This document shows positions 1 through 6,838 of a stretch of 30,523 nucleotides of DNA, piece after piece. Positions within the stretch are counted from its first letter, which is position 1, and each line of letters begins with the position of its first letter. The notes below the pieces were generated by a model. The model did no database searches, was not told the DNA's origin, and saw only the letters and a list, made by a program, of their open reading frames with translations. The DNA lies in the IMG/VR virus record IMGVR_UViG_3300032282_006650, positions 1 to 30,523 of that record. The stretch is one strand, 5' to 3'. Both the position numbers and the translations under genes were made by a program. The stretch is from a virus.

Positions 1-1
1 A

Positions 2-60
2 CTCTTCATAGCTTCTTGGTCTTATCTTCTTACTAAGACCTAGAAACCAAGATTGAAGAG
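2..60. repeat. Nested inverted repeat with two competing folds
   Basis: Seen directly: CTCTTCA (2-8) pairs with TGAAGAG (54-60), and TCTTGGT (14-20) pairs with ACCAAGA (46-52). An inner pair GGTCTTA (18-24) / TAAGACC (34-40) shares the bases GGT with the outer stem, so the two folds exclude each other. No T-run directly follows, so it is not a simple terminator. It may be a leader or processing element of a gene to the left of the window, which I cannot see. Confidence 0.5.
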
Positions 61-119
61 AACTCAGAAAGAAGGGTTTTTATTTTCGTCAATACGTAGG
101 CGTGGGGAGGGAGACGGGG

Positions 120-129
120 TGGTATGCTG
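120..129 (+). promoter_or_regulatory. Extended -10 promoter TGGTATGCTG
   Basis: TGG followed by TATGCT matches the extended -10 motif recurring in this window. Initiation about 7 bases downstream would give a leader of about 14 bases before the ATG at 150. No clear -35 box is visible. Confidence 0.45.
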
Positions 130-149
130 TGGCCACGAAACGGCGACCA

Positions 150-428
150 ATGGACCAGCAGCCACCAGACGGCTACCAGGAGATCGGCGAGAGCCTTGCC
201 CAGGCAGTCGCCGAAGGACTGAGGGGCTTCCGTTGGGGCGCAGACCTGGCAAACCTGTCTGGCTACACCACGGGACAGTTCAAGCAATGGCTGGCGTACT
301 ACCGAGAAGTTCACGCCAAGGACCTGGAGGTGCTAGACCGTCAGCGGCTACGTCGGTCCAAAAAGATCAGTAAGTGGAAGAAGCAGTCGGAAAGATTGCG
401 CAAGCAAGCGAATGGGCTTGACAGGTAG
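150..428 (+). CDS. Small basic protein, function unknown
   Basis: A 92-residue protein that I do not recognise. The N-terminal half is mixed and slightly acidic. The last 30 residues are strongly basic with repeated RLRR/SKK/KWKKQ elements, as in a nucleic-acid-binding tail. I chose the ATG at 150 over an upstream in-frame ATG at 102 because an extended -10 element at 120-129 would place the transcript start near 136. Its end lies 40 bases before the annealing-protein start, so it probably belongs to the same early transcript. Confidence 0.55.
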   Translation: MDQQPPDGYQEIGESLAQAVAEGLRGFRWGADLANLSGYTTGQFKQWLAYYREVHAKDLEVLDRQRLRRSKKISKWKKQSERLRKQANGLDR

Positions 429-468
429 CCGCAAGCCACGTACACTCAGCAAATCACAACACAGCACC

Positions 469-1149
469 ATGCCTCAAGAACTCCCAAATCTCGCTGGCGT
501 TGCTACCAAGAACCTGATCGAAAAGATCGGCAGTGGCAGCTACTCCGCTGAATACATCAACTGGAGCCGCACCCTTAAGCTTCTGCGTGAGTACGCCCCT
601 GGTTGGTGCATCGAGTCTGTCTTCAATGCTGAGGGTGGCCTGGTGCATCGTGCTCCCGGCAATGGCGGCTACCTTCTGCTGCGTTTCCGTCACGTTGATG
701 GAACCGTCACGCCAGAGGTTCCTCAGGCAGTGATGGACAACAGGAACAAAGCGATTATCTACGACAACATCAGTGCCCGCGATGTCACTGATACGCATCG
801 TCGTGGTGCCTGCCTTGCCGCTGCCATGACATTTGGTCTGGCCTATGAGCTCTGGGCAAAGCTTCCACTAGAAAGCGGCTATGCGGATGAACAACCTGCC
901 TCTGTAGCTACTGCCGCTCCTCCTGCTGCTGCCGCAGCAACAGCACCTTCTGCGCAAACAGTTACGAAAGAGAAATTTCTTGAGGCTGCTATTGAAAAAG
1001 GTCTGACTACTCATGCAGCGGAAGCGCTGGCAGCTAAGCTCAATGGGAACTATGCTGGTGGCATTGATCGCCTCAAGGAAAAAGATGATGCATGGGTGAA
1101 ATCGTTCAATGAGGCATCTGCCCCAAAGAACAGCGCCGAGCAGTGGTAA
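469..1149 (+). CDS. Single-strand annealing protein, DUF1071/Sak3-like
   Basis: This 226-residue protein matches the DUF1071 (Sak3-type) single-strand annealing family, which anneals homologous strands in phage recombination. Seen: an NWSRTLKLLREYAPGW-like block near residues 31-46, MDNRNKAI near 88-95, and the family signature ARDVTDTHRRG followed by FGLAYELWA around 102-129. An Ala/Pro linker (about 145-165) leads to a small helical C-terminal module of unknown role. The ATG at 469 fits the family N-terminus better than an in-frame ATG at 412 that would overlap the preceding gene. The exonuclease at 3931 and SSB at 2128 are its expected partners. Confidence 0.85.
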   Translation: MPQELPNLAGVATKNLIEKIGSGSYSAEYINWSRTLKLLREYAPGWCIESVFNAEGGLVHRAPGNGGYLLLRFRHVDGTVTPEVPQAVMDNRNKAIIYDNISARDVTDTHRRGACLAAAMTFGLAYELWAKLPLESGYADEQPASVATAAPPAAAAATAPSAQTVTKEKFLEAAIEKGLTTHAAEALAAKLNGNYAGGIDRLKEKDDAWVKSFNEASAPKNSAEQW

Positions 1150-1168
1150 ACGGGGCCTACCCGCAACT

Positions 1169-1198
1169 GGGCTCACTCGATAGCGTAGTGGGCCCTTT
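1169..1198 (+). terminator. Probable intrinsic terminator after the annealing protein
   Basis: GGGCTCACT (1169-1177) pairs with AGTGGGCCC (1187-1195) over nine pairs with one G-U, leaving a 9-base loop. Only three T follow, so termination may be partial. Confidence 0.5.
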
Positions 1199-1279
1199 GG
1201 ACTTGCTCAATGCTGCTACGGCATCAATCGCTTCCTTTTTTAACGGCGTCATTATTGAAGACTACAATCAAAAAAACTA

Positions 1280-2095
1280 ATGAAGGAAAACAACACCAAG
1301 ACTGATATTACAAACTGGCTTGATAATGCTGGTAGGTATCCAGTGCTTTCTCCAGATCGCGTATGCATGATTGCAAGGGAAATTCAGTCGCTTCCAGAAG
1401 AAAGCCATAGGCGTCGCAAGCTTGTTAATACGCTTGCAAGACATAACCTAAGGCTTGTTGTTTCATTTGTTAAAAGCTTCCTTGCTGCAGCGCCAGTTAA
1501 TAAATGGGGTTGCACAGAAACTGTAGACTATTTGCAAGTTGGTGCAATTGGGCTCATTCGTGCTGCGGAAATGTATGATCCTACAAAAGGATATACATTT
1601 GCAACATACGCAAATTACTGGATTCGCAGTAAGGTAAGTCGATATAATATTAAAAATAGAAGTTTAGTCCATGTTAGTGAATCGATGTCCCGCAAAATTA
1701 TTTTTTATAGTCGCAATGGTTATCTAAAATCAAAGAAAAATGGCGAGCGTTATGACGATAATGTAATCGTGCCTGTGCTACGTGAAGCCAATGCGGCCCT
1801 GTCATATTCATCGCTTAATGTTCCCGATGATAAAGGAAATGAAATGATCAATAAGATTCCCGATCGCTCTAGCAAGCCTGGCAGTGACTTGCTTTATGAA
1901 GACATTCATCAGGCGTTGGATAATGCAGGAATTACCCCGCTCGGTAAGGAAGTTCTTGTTTCCTTGTTTGTGCACGAAGAAACCTGTCCACAAATCGCAA
2001 TCAGGCTGAGCATGCCTGTTGCCAGGATTAGGAAGGAAAAAGAGACGGCATTGACACTGGCTCGCTGCAGCAAAGAGCTTGCTGGGTTGGTATAA
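1280..2095 (+). CDS. Sigma-70 family RNA polymerase sigma factor
   Basis: A 271-residue sigma-70-like protein, predicted to direct host RNA polymerase to phage promoters. Region 2 is clear: ARHNLRLVVSFVKSF at about 53-67, DYLQVGAIGLIRAAE at 83-97 and PTKGYTFATYANYWIR at 101-116, the last being the -10-recognition helix. The middle is diverged. The C-terminus (about 235-258, PQIAIRLSMPVARIRKEK) looks like the region 4 helix-turn-helix that contacts -35 boxes. The 130-base gap upstream holds the terminator at 1169. The stop codon overlaps the promoter in front of ssb. A second sigma-like protein lies at 9397. Confidence 0.85.
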   Translation: MKENNTKTDITNWLDNAGRYPVLSPDRVCMIAREIQSLPEESHRRRKLVNTLARHNLRLVVSFVKSFLAAAPVNKWGCTETVDYLQVGAIGLIRAAEMYDPTKGYTFATYANYWIRSKVSRYNIKNRSLVHVSESMSRKIIFYSRNGYLKSKKNGERYDDNVIVPVLREANAALSYSSLNVPDDKGNEMINKIPDRSSKPGSDLLYEDIHQALDNAGITPLGKEVLVSLFVHEETCPQIAIRLSMPVARIRKEKETALTLARCSKELAGLV

Positions 2096-2097
2096 TG
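2088..2097 (+). promoter_or_regulatory. Extended -10 promoter TGGTATAATG
   Basis: A perfect TATAAT (2091-2096) preceded by TGG, at the end of the sigma gene and 31 bases before the ssb ATG. A small ACCC...GGGT hairpin lies in the leader. Confidence 0.65.
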
Positions 2098-2127
2098 TGA
2101 CTGTACATAAACCCATCAAGGGTCCCG

Positions 2128-2481
2128 ATGGCTTCGATTTCTATTGTTGGTAAGGTCGTCTGCAAAGAAGGCACTGCCCCTGTCAGTCTTAAAACTTTTG
2201 ATAACGGTAATTCGATCGCTACGTTTTCAGTAGTTGATAACGAATACTTCTACGTTAAAGAAGGCGAAGAGCGCTTCGGCCAGTTTTATAGCGTTGAGGT
2301 AAACGGCAAGGCCGCTACGATCGTTACTGATCGCCTGCAACGTGGTGATCGGGTTGGTGTTCATGGTCAATTGGTGCAACGTCAGTATCAAGACAAGGTT
2401 TACCTGACCATCAAGAACGCACGTGTTGTTACCCAAGAACCTCGGCGTGATGGTCCTAGTAGCGAAGAAGTTCCGTTCTGA
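2128..2481 (+). CDS. ssb: Single-stranded DNA-binding protein
   Basis: A 117-residue SSB with one OB fold: an N-terminal strand IVGKV, a central FSVVDNEYFYV segment, and YSVEVNGKAA...RLQRGDRVGVHGQLVQRQY, all typical. The short tail ends in SSEEVPF, resembling the acidic C-terminal tip that recruits partner proteins (DDDIPF in E. coli). It protects single strands during replication and works with the annealing protein. It has its own promoter at 2088 and is followed by a terminator at 2505. Confidence 0.92.
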   Translation: MASISIVGKVVCKEGTAPVSLKTFDNGNSIATFSVVDNEYFYVKEGEERFGQFYSVEVNGKAATIVTDRLQRGDRVGVHGQLVQRQYQDKVYLTIKNARVVTQEPRRDGPSSEEVPF

Positions 2482-2490
2482 CGCATAGCC

Positions 2491-2500
2491 TGCTAGACTG
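2491..2500 (+). promoter_or_regulatory. Extended -10 promoter TGCTAGACTG
   Basis: TGC plus TAGACT directly before the terminator hairpin at 2505. Transcription would begin near 2506, inside the left arm of that hairpin, so the new mRNA could not refold it completely. Confidence 0.5.
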
Positions 2501-2504
2501 TTGT

Positions 2505-2532
2505 GGCCCGTTTCGGCGGGCCTTCTTCTTTT
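2505..2532 (+). terminator. Intrinsic terminator after ssb, overlapping a promoter
   Basis: GGCCCG (2505-2510) pairs with CGGGCC (2517-2522), followed by the T-rich stretch TTCTTCTTTT. It sits 8 bases before the next start codon. Confidence 0.75.
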
Positions 2533-2539
2533 GAAAACA

Positions 2540-2854
2540 ATGACCTCTTCCCAAATCCAACTGGGTTCTGATACGGTTAATCCGCGGGACATTCTGGATG
2601 CGTTTAATGATCCAACTCATAATGATCCTACGGTTAACCGAGACGCAGAGAAGAATACTGCCCTGCAGGCAGTTGCTTATGTTCTCGGTCGTAACTTCAA
2701 GGCTGCTGAAGCCAGTGCTGGTGATGGCGTGTTTTCGTTGAACATCAAGCTTACCTTTGATCGCAATGATGTCCCGACGACAATCAAGGCAGTTGCTCGT
2801 TGCTCTCGCGTCTCTAAGGCAGATATCGAACTGACCTGTCCGCAGGACGATTGA
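2540..2854 (+). CDS. Conserved-looking phage protein, function unknown
   Basis: A 104-residue soluble protein that I do not recognise. It begins with a polar, Asp/Asn-rich segment and continues as an alternating strand-like C-terminal half (FSLNIKLTFD, TIKAVARCSRV, ADIELTC). The ATG at 2540 was chosen because an in-frame ATG at 2501 lies inside the promoter-terminator module. Its TGA overlaps a TTG that opens the next small ORF. Confidence 0.65.
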   Translation: MTSSQIQLGSDTVNPRDILDAFNDPTHNDPTVNRDAEKNTALQAVAYVLGRNFKAAEASAGDGVFSLNIKLTFDRNDVPTTIKAVARCSRVSKADIELTCPQDD

Positions 2855-2952
2855 TCGATAACAACGAACCGGAACAGTTCGTAGCAGTAATATGCGGTGC
2901 CCTTATTGGTGCCGCATCCATCATAGTACCACTGCTTGCACTATTACTTTGA
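2851..2952 (+). CDS. Tiny single-span membrane protein, TTG start
   Basis: A 33-residue ORF opening with TTG at 2851 that overlaps the previous stop as TTGA. Residues 1-9 are polar and acidic (IDNNEPEQ). Residues 10-33 form an uninterrupted hydrophobic helix (FVAVICGALIGAAS, then IIVPLLALLL) ending at the stop. An AGGA lies just upstream. It closes with another TTGA overlap onto the next gene. The function is unknown; the shape suggests a small membrane peptide. The main doubt is whether TTG is used. Confidence 0.5.
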   Translation: MIDNNEPEQFVAVICGALIGAASIIVPLLALLL

Positions 2953-3395
2953 ACACAATCAAGTCATTGGACCTGCCGCCAGGTAGCGTCGGTGCTTTCA
3001 TTGAAGATTTGCCCATGTTGACAACAGCACACGTAAAGCCGTTTGTTGTTGCCATATTGCTACATCGTGGTGCTGTGCGATCATCGGAAGTAATTGCATC
3101 ACTTGTTCCACATTGTTGTAGTGATGATTTAAAGGTCGGTGGATGGGATTCACTTGACAATGAATACTGTGAAGGCACTAGAACCGAAAAGCTAGTCGAT
3201 GAAGTACTTGGTGAATTTGTAGCGCAAGGTATTACTCGTTACAATGAAGAGCAAGACCTGTGGGTGCTTACTGCTAATCACTTGCCGCAAGTAATCTCTT
3301 GGGTGACAGCACTCGGTGCTAAGATGCCTCAGCACTTGTTGACAGAAATGAGCAGGCAACAGGTATTGTCTTTGCCGGAAACCGCCCATGAATGA
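2949..3395 (+). CDS. Phage protein, function unknown
   Basis: A 148-residue protein without a family I recognise. It is mostly helical in appearance (VKPFVVAILLHRG, SSEVIASLV, TEKLVDEVLGEFVAQG), like a small DNA-binding or winged-helix protein, but no diagnostic motif is visible. I place the start at the TTG at 2949, which overlaps the stop of the upstream membrane ORF as TTGA. An in-frame ATG at 2892 would run through that ORF, and the next ATG is at 3015. It ends by overlapping the next ORF through ATGAATGA. Confidence 0.55.
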   Translation: MNTIKSLDLPPGSVGAFIEDLPMLTTAHVKPFVVAILLHRGAVRSSEVIASLVPHCCSDDLKVGGWDSLDNEYCEGTRTEKLVDEVLGEFVAQGITRYNEEQDLWVLTANHLPQVISWVTALGAKMPQHLLTEMSRQQVLSLPETAHE

Positions 3396-3531
3396 CCAGG
3401 AAGCCACCGATCAGTGGGATGGAACTGATATTGAACCTTCTTATGCGCCGCGTAAAATGAAGGCAGAAGACTCTGAATCATTGGGTGATGATTACGTCGC
3501 AAGCTATCGAGAGGGTGATTTATTTTCCTGA
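3388..3531 (+). CDS. Small acidic protein, function unknown
   Basis: A 47-residue acidic protein (many Asp/Glu, no hydrophobic segment). It starts at an ATG overlapping the previous stop and ends 47 bases into the RusA-like gene in another frame. It is likely an intrinsically disordered phage peptide translated by coupling. No family recognised. Confidence 0.45.
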   Translation: MNDQEATDQWDGTDIEPSYAPRKMKAEDSESLGDDYVASYREGDLFS

Positions 3532-3931
3532 CTACGTTATCGAAGTCAGGGCACCGCTGTTCTCAAAGGCTCGCCCCAGGCTAACAAAATCAGGCCATGC
3601 GTACATGCCAGAGTCGTATCGCTTGGCGCAAGCCAACATGAGACATCAGATTCGTGAACAATGGCAGCCACGTGAACCGTTGAACGGGCCGATTGCACTG
3701 TACATTGAGATGCATGGCGAGGCCAGGCTTGACGCGGATAACGGGGCAGGTGCACTCATGGATGCAGCAGGCCCATCAAAGAAGGAAGCGGGTGTGCTAT
3801 GGCAAGACGATCGGGTATCCATCATCCCATTGCTGATTGTCGACTGGAAAAAGGCAAAGAAAGATGATTCGCTTTGGCGCATCCATATCCTGGAGCTCGC
3901 TATACTGACTGAGAAGTGTCAGATTGGCTGA
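3485..3931 (+). CDS. RusA-like Holliday junction resolvase
   Basis: A 148-residue protein with RusA hallmarks: a basic SKARPRLT strand at 27-34, the acidic LDADNGAGALMDA motif at 82-94 (Asp83 and Asp85 are the expected metal ligands, Asn86 conserved), and VLWQDDR at 104-110, matching the family's DD motif. RusA cuts four-way junctions during recombination and before packaging. An ATG at 3488 is an equally possible start. Its TGA overlaps the ATG of the exonuclease (TGATG), so the two are probably co-translated. Confidence 0.8.
   Translation: MMITSQAIERVIYFPDYVIEVRAPLFSKARPRLTKSGHAYMPESYRLAQANMRHQIREQWQPREPLNGPIALYIEMHGEARLDADNGAGALMDAAGPSKKEAGVLWQDDRVSIIPLLIVDWKKAKKDDSLWRIHILELAILTEKCQIG
3898..3907 (+). 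promoter_or_regulatory. Possible -10 element CGCTATACTG
   Basis: TATACT at 3901-3906 within the end of the RusA-like gene. If used, initiation near 3913 favours the ATG at 3931 over the GTG at 3916 as exonuclease start. The TG of the extended motif is missing, so this is weak. Confidence 0.3.
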
Positions 3932-4806
3932 TGGCTGCCGCAGTTTCATACATGCAGGCGGATCCTGCTTACCGGAAGGACCCGGCTCATGCGCAGTCGC
4001 ATGTTAAGCATATTTTAAGATCGCCTGCTCATTACCTGGCAGCCAAGCAGCGTCGGTTTGCACCAACAATCTCAATGCAGATCGGCTCGGCTCTGCATTG
4101 CCTGGTTCTCGAAGGGCAGGAGCAGTTTGATAATGATTATGTCCTTAAGCCTGATGGTCTGTCGATGACGACTAAAGCAGGAAAGGAGTGGAAAGAACAA
4201 AATGCCAAGAAGACGCCACTGTCCAAGACGGATCAGTATGCATCCTGGGATGCTGTTCATGGAATGACCAAATCGTTGCGAACACTCGAATGGTTCAATC
4301 CGCAACAAGAAGAGTACAGGAAATACAACGAAGTTTCTCTGTATTGGGACGCTGATGGAATCGACTGCAAGTGCAGGCTTGATCGACTGGTACTGAATAA
4401 GGATTCTGCAATCGTGCTTGATCTTAAGACAACTGACAGTGTTGATGAACGGGACTTCCTGAAGAAGGTAATCGGTGGCATGAACTACTTGTTTCAGGCT
4501 GCATGGTATGTCCAAGGCGTTGAAGCAGTCTACAAGGTTCCGGCTTCTTTTGTGTTCATCGGTGTTGAACGCACGCCACCATATTCGATGGCTGTTTTTG
4601 AGGTTTCATCCGCGATGCTAGCAGAAGGCCTCAGGCAGACACATGCCGCCAGGCTTCGGCTCGCTGATTGCTTAAAAGCCAATAAGTGGGTGGCGCCGTC
4701 CACGACATCAACCATGCTTGAACTGCCGCCGTGGTACCATTCCCCATTGGATGGTGCTACGCTAGATGTGCATGTCGATAACCTTGATGCAGCCTTTGCT
4801 ATTTGA
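3931..4806 (+). CDS. PD-(D/E)XK exonuclease, RecE/exodeoxyribonuclease VIII-like
   Basis: A 291-residue nuclease of the phage RecE-like (PDDEXK_12/DUF3799) type that resects ends for the annealing protein. Seen in order: SPAHYLAAK at 31-39, IGSALHCLVLEG at 51-62 (His56), NEVSLYW at 133-139, the catalytic core CRLDRL with Asp151, VLDLKTT with Asp164 and Lys166, and the RecB-type YLFQAAWY motif with Gln189 and Tyr193. The ATG at 3931 shares TGATG with the RusA stop. A GTG at 3916 is the alternative start. Confidence 0.85.
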   Translation: MAAAVSYMQADPAYRKDPAHAQSHVKHILRSPAHYLAAKQRRFAPTISMQIGSALHCLVLEGQEQFDNDYVLKPDGLSMTTKAGKEWKEQNAKKTPLSKTDQYASWDAVHGMTKSLRTLEWFNPQQEEYRKYNEVSLYWDADGIDCKCRLDRLVLNKDSAIVLDLKTTDSVDERDFLKKVIGGMNYLFQAAWYVQGVEAVYKVPASFVFIGVERTPPYSMAVFEVSSAMLAEGLRQTHAARLRLADCLKANKWVAPSTTSTMLELPPWYHSPLDGATLDVHVDNLDAAFAI

Positions 4807-4811
4807 TCATC

Positions 4812-5027
4812 ATGAGTAGCTCAAGTTCTAGCTCCAGTTCTGCTTCTATTTCTACGTCAGGCCTGCTTGGCGTGCTGTTTGTTGGCCTTAAACTGACGGG
4901 CTTTATTAATTGGCCATGGGTCTGGGTGCTGGCACCATTCTGGATTCCGGTCGTTATCGTCCTCGGCATTTTGCTTCTTGGTGGCATTGCAGTACTTACC
5001 TGTTATCTTATTAACTCATTGAAATGA
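4812..5027 (+). CDS. Small two-span membrane protein with a serine-rich N-terminus
   Basis: A 71-residue protein: a run of nine serines, then two hydrophobic segments, about 16-32 (LLGVLFVGLKLTGFI) and about 43-65 (FWIPVVIVLGILLLGG...), separated by NWPWVWVLAP. The LKLTG-INWPWVWVLAPFWIP pattern matches small phage membrane proteins often labelled transmembrane Fragile-X-F-like, whose role is unknown. An upstream in-frame TTG at 4803 also overlaps the exonuclease stop. Its own stop overlaps the ThyX ATG. Confidence 0.7.
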   Translation: MSSSSSSSSSASISTSGLLGVLFVGLKLTGFINWPWVWVLAPFWIPVVIVLGILLLGGIAVLTCYLINSLK

Positions 5028-5758
5028 CACTGATCGATTCAAGGTTTAAGGTGGTTACAATTGCCGCCACCCCCAATCCGCAGCAGTGCGTCTATGCCGC
5101 GATGCACCAGGACTACAGCGAGGGCTTCGTGGCCGATCAGGCTCACGAATGGCCCGATGAAGCGCGGGCCGGAGAGATCTGCGTCAAGCGCCTGCTGGCC
5201 GGCGAGCGGGGGCACTACGGCCCCCTGGAGCACGCCCAGATCGTGCTCAATGTGGGCTGGTTCCCCCATTCGGTGATGCAGCAGGCCCGCACCCACCGGG
5301 TGGGGGTGAGCTTCGATGTGCAGTCGATGCGTTACACAGGCGACCGCATTTGTAAGGCAGCGCTGGGTCAAGTCGATCTCGAAGAAGTTTTCTACTTGCG
5401 TCCCCCAGGCCAGTACAGCGATCGGCAAGGGAAAAAGTATACCTACACTGAGCATCAGCGTAACAAAGATTTGGCGTTGTGTGAGGAAGCGGCTAGTCGT
5501 TATCATGATCTGATTCTTGGTGGCTTTGCTGAAGAACATGCTCGCGGTATCTTGCCTTTCGACTATCGTCAGCACTTTGTCGTCAGTTTTTCCCTTCGTG
5601 CATTCTTGCATTTTCTTGATCTTCGTGCCAAACTAGATGCTCAAGAAGAAATCAGGGCACTGTGTGAACTGATGCTTCCTTGCCTTCGCGACTGGACACC
5701 ACAGTTTGCGGAATGGTACGAAAAAACACGCCTTCACAAAGCACGCCTCGCCCCTTAA
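5024..5758 (+). CDS. thyX: FAD-dependent thymidylate synthase ThyX
   Basis: A 244-residue ThyX, which makes dTMP from dUMP using NADPH/FAD and methylenetetrahydrofolate. Seen: RGHYGPLEHAQIVL at 62-75, the ThyX signature region RTHRVGVSFD at 89-98 (RHRxxS-type with Ser96) and SMRYTG at 101-106, then substrate-binding residues near LPFDYRQHF. It supplies thymidine together with dCTP deaminase (16374) and RNR (12757). Composition is split: 5101-5340 is about 67% GC by hand count, while 5461-5640 is about 45%. This suggests recombination with a host-like thyX. Confidence 0.93.
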   Translation: MTLIDSRFKVVTIAATPNPQQCVYAAMHQDYSEGFVADQAHEWPDEARAGEICVKRLLAGERGHYGPLEHAQIVLNVGWFPHSVMQQARTHRVGVSFDVQSMRYTGDRICKAALGQVDLEEVFYLRPPGQYSDRQGKKYTYTEHQRNKDLALCEEAASRYHDLILGGFAEEHARGILPFDYRQHFVVSFSLRAFLHFLDLRAKLDAQEEIRALCELMLPCLRDWTPQFAEWYEKTRLHKARLAP

Positions 5759-5766
5759 TCCTTATC

Positions 5767-6189
5767 ATGTCTTTCCAGCAAAAAGGATCAATCGATCCTG
5801 CCCTCCTTCTCGGTTCGTTTGCTATCATCGGAGCAGTTGCGTTCGCACTCTGGGGCTTCCCTCAGTTGGGCGTGTATAATCGCACCCTAGCAGGCAAGGC
5901 AGCACTGATGGAGGCCGAATCTACTCGTCAGGTTCGTGTTCTCGAAGCTAAAGCCAAGGAAGAGGCTGCAGCACTCGAAGGCCGAGCAGAGGTCACTCGC
6001 GCCGAAGCCAGTGCAAAGGCGATCTCTGCGCTTAAGCGTGAGCTCGGTTCTAGCGAGGCTTACCTCAAATGGCTTTACATTCAAGGCCTGCAGGAACAAG
6101 GGAATGCGCAAGGCGAAAAAACTGTTGTCTACATTCCTACTGATGGCCTGGTGCCGCTGCCAATTTCAGAGGCACCTCGTCTGAAGTGA
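5767..6189 (+). CDS. Membrane-anchored coiled-coil protein resembling the SPFH C-terminus
   Basis: A 140-residue protein with one transmembrane segment at about 12-31 (LLLGSFAIIGAVAFALWGF). An Ala/Glu/Lys-rich coiled coil follows (about 42-85, EAKAKEEAAALEGRAEV type), then AYLKWLYIQGLQEQG and a final VVYIPTDGLVPLPI. That order (EA-rich helix, then the yIPt..PlPi end) resembles the C-terminal half of SPFH/band 7 (HflK/stomatin-like) proteins, but the band 7 domain itself is absent. Function is unknown; a membrane scaffold or protease modulator is conceivable. It lies between ThyX and a promoter-terminator module. Confidence 0.6.
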   Translation: MSFQQKGSIDPALLLGSFAIIGAVAFALWGFPQLGVYNRTLAGKAALMEAESTRQVRVLEAKAKEEAAALEGRAEVTRAEASAKAISALKRELGSSEAYLKWLYIQGLQEQGNAQGEKTVVYIPTDGLVPLPISEAPRLK

Positions 6190-6197
6190 GCAAAACC

Positions 6198-6207
6198 TGC
6201 TATGATG
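6198..6207 (+). promoter_or_regulatory. Extended -10 promoter TGCTATGATG
   Basis: TGC plus TATGAT (6201-6206). The predicted start near 6213 falls in the loop of the adjoining hairpin, 20 bases before the kinase ATG. Confidence 0.6.
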
Positions 6208-6232
6208 GGGCTGTTACAAGCCCCTTCTTTTT
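6207..6232 (+). terminator. Intrinsic terminator overlapping the promoter of the next gene
   Basis: GGGGCT (6207-6212) pairs with AGCCCC (6219-6224), then TTCTTTTT runs straight into the ATG at 6233. Confidence 0.75.
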
Positions 6233-6838
6233 ATGGCGATCTTGCAGGCAGGCGAAAGCAGAAAACTGGTGCTCTTTAATGGCCCCAGGCATTCCGGCAA
6301 AGATACGGCAGCACTGCGATGCGTCGAAACCTTTGATGCGTATCACTTTAAGATGAGCGGTCCGATCAAGGCTGCGATTCGTGCTGCCTTCGAACTGCAT
6401 GATGATGAAGTAGAATATCTTGAGTCGATCAAAACCTTTGATTCATCGCTGTTGTTCGGCAATAGCTACGTCAATACGCAGATCTCGTTCAGTGAAGACT
6501 GGGCGAAGCAGTTCTTTGGTACCGAAGTATTTGGTTGGCTTGCTGAACGCCACATTCGTAAAGCGATCGAAAAGTACCCAGACCAGGGATTGTTTGTTTG
6601 CAGTGATAGCGGCTTCGACCATGAAGCATTGCCACTTGTCGAACTGTTTGGCAAGAAAAACGTACTATTGGTGCGCATTCATCGCGATGGTAAAACCTTT
6701 GATGGGGACAGTCGGTCATACATCCACCTCAAAGGTGTTCATGCCATTACGGTAACAAATACTACCATTAACTCGTACAGCATCGCAATTGATGATGTTG
6801 TTGCCTCGTTCCTTGCAAAAGAACCTTCACTTGTATGA
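6233..6838 (+). CDS. P-loop kinase, deoxynucleoside monophosphate kinase-like
   Basis: A 201-residue P-loop protein with a Walker A-like loop GPRHSGKDT at 17-25. A late FVCSDSGFDHEA segment and RIHRDGKTFDGDSR resemble the nucleotide-binding and lid parts of phage dNMP kinases. It would phosphorylate dNMPs to dNDPs, matching the other nucleotide genes here. It is transcribed from its own promoter, has no visible ribosome-binding site, and its stop overlaps the next gene (ATGA). Substrate specificity cannot be read from the sequence. Confidence 0.7.
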   Translation: MAILQAGESRKLVLFNGPRHSGKDTAALRCVETFDAYHFKMSGPIKAAIRAAFELHDDEVEYLESIKTFDSSLLFGNSYVNTQISFSEDWAKQFFGTEVFGWLAERHIRKAIEKYPDQGLFVCSDSGFDHEALPLVELFGKKNVLLVRIHRDGKTFDGDSRSYIHLKGVHAITVTNTTINSYSIAIDDVVASFLAKEPSLV

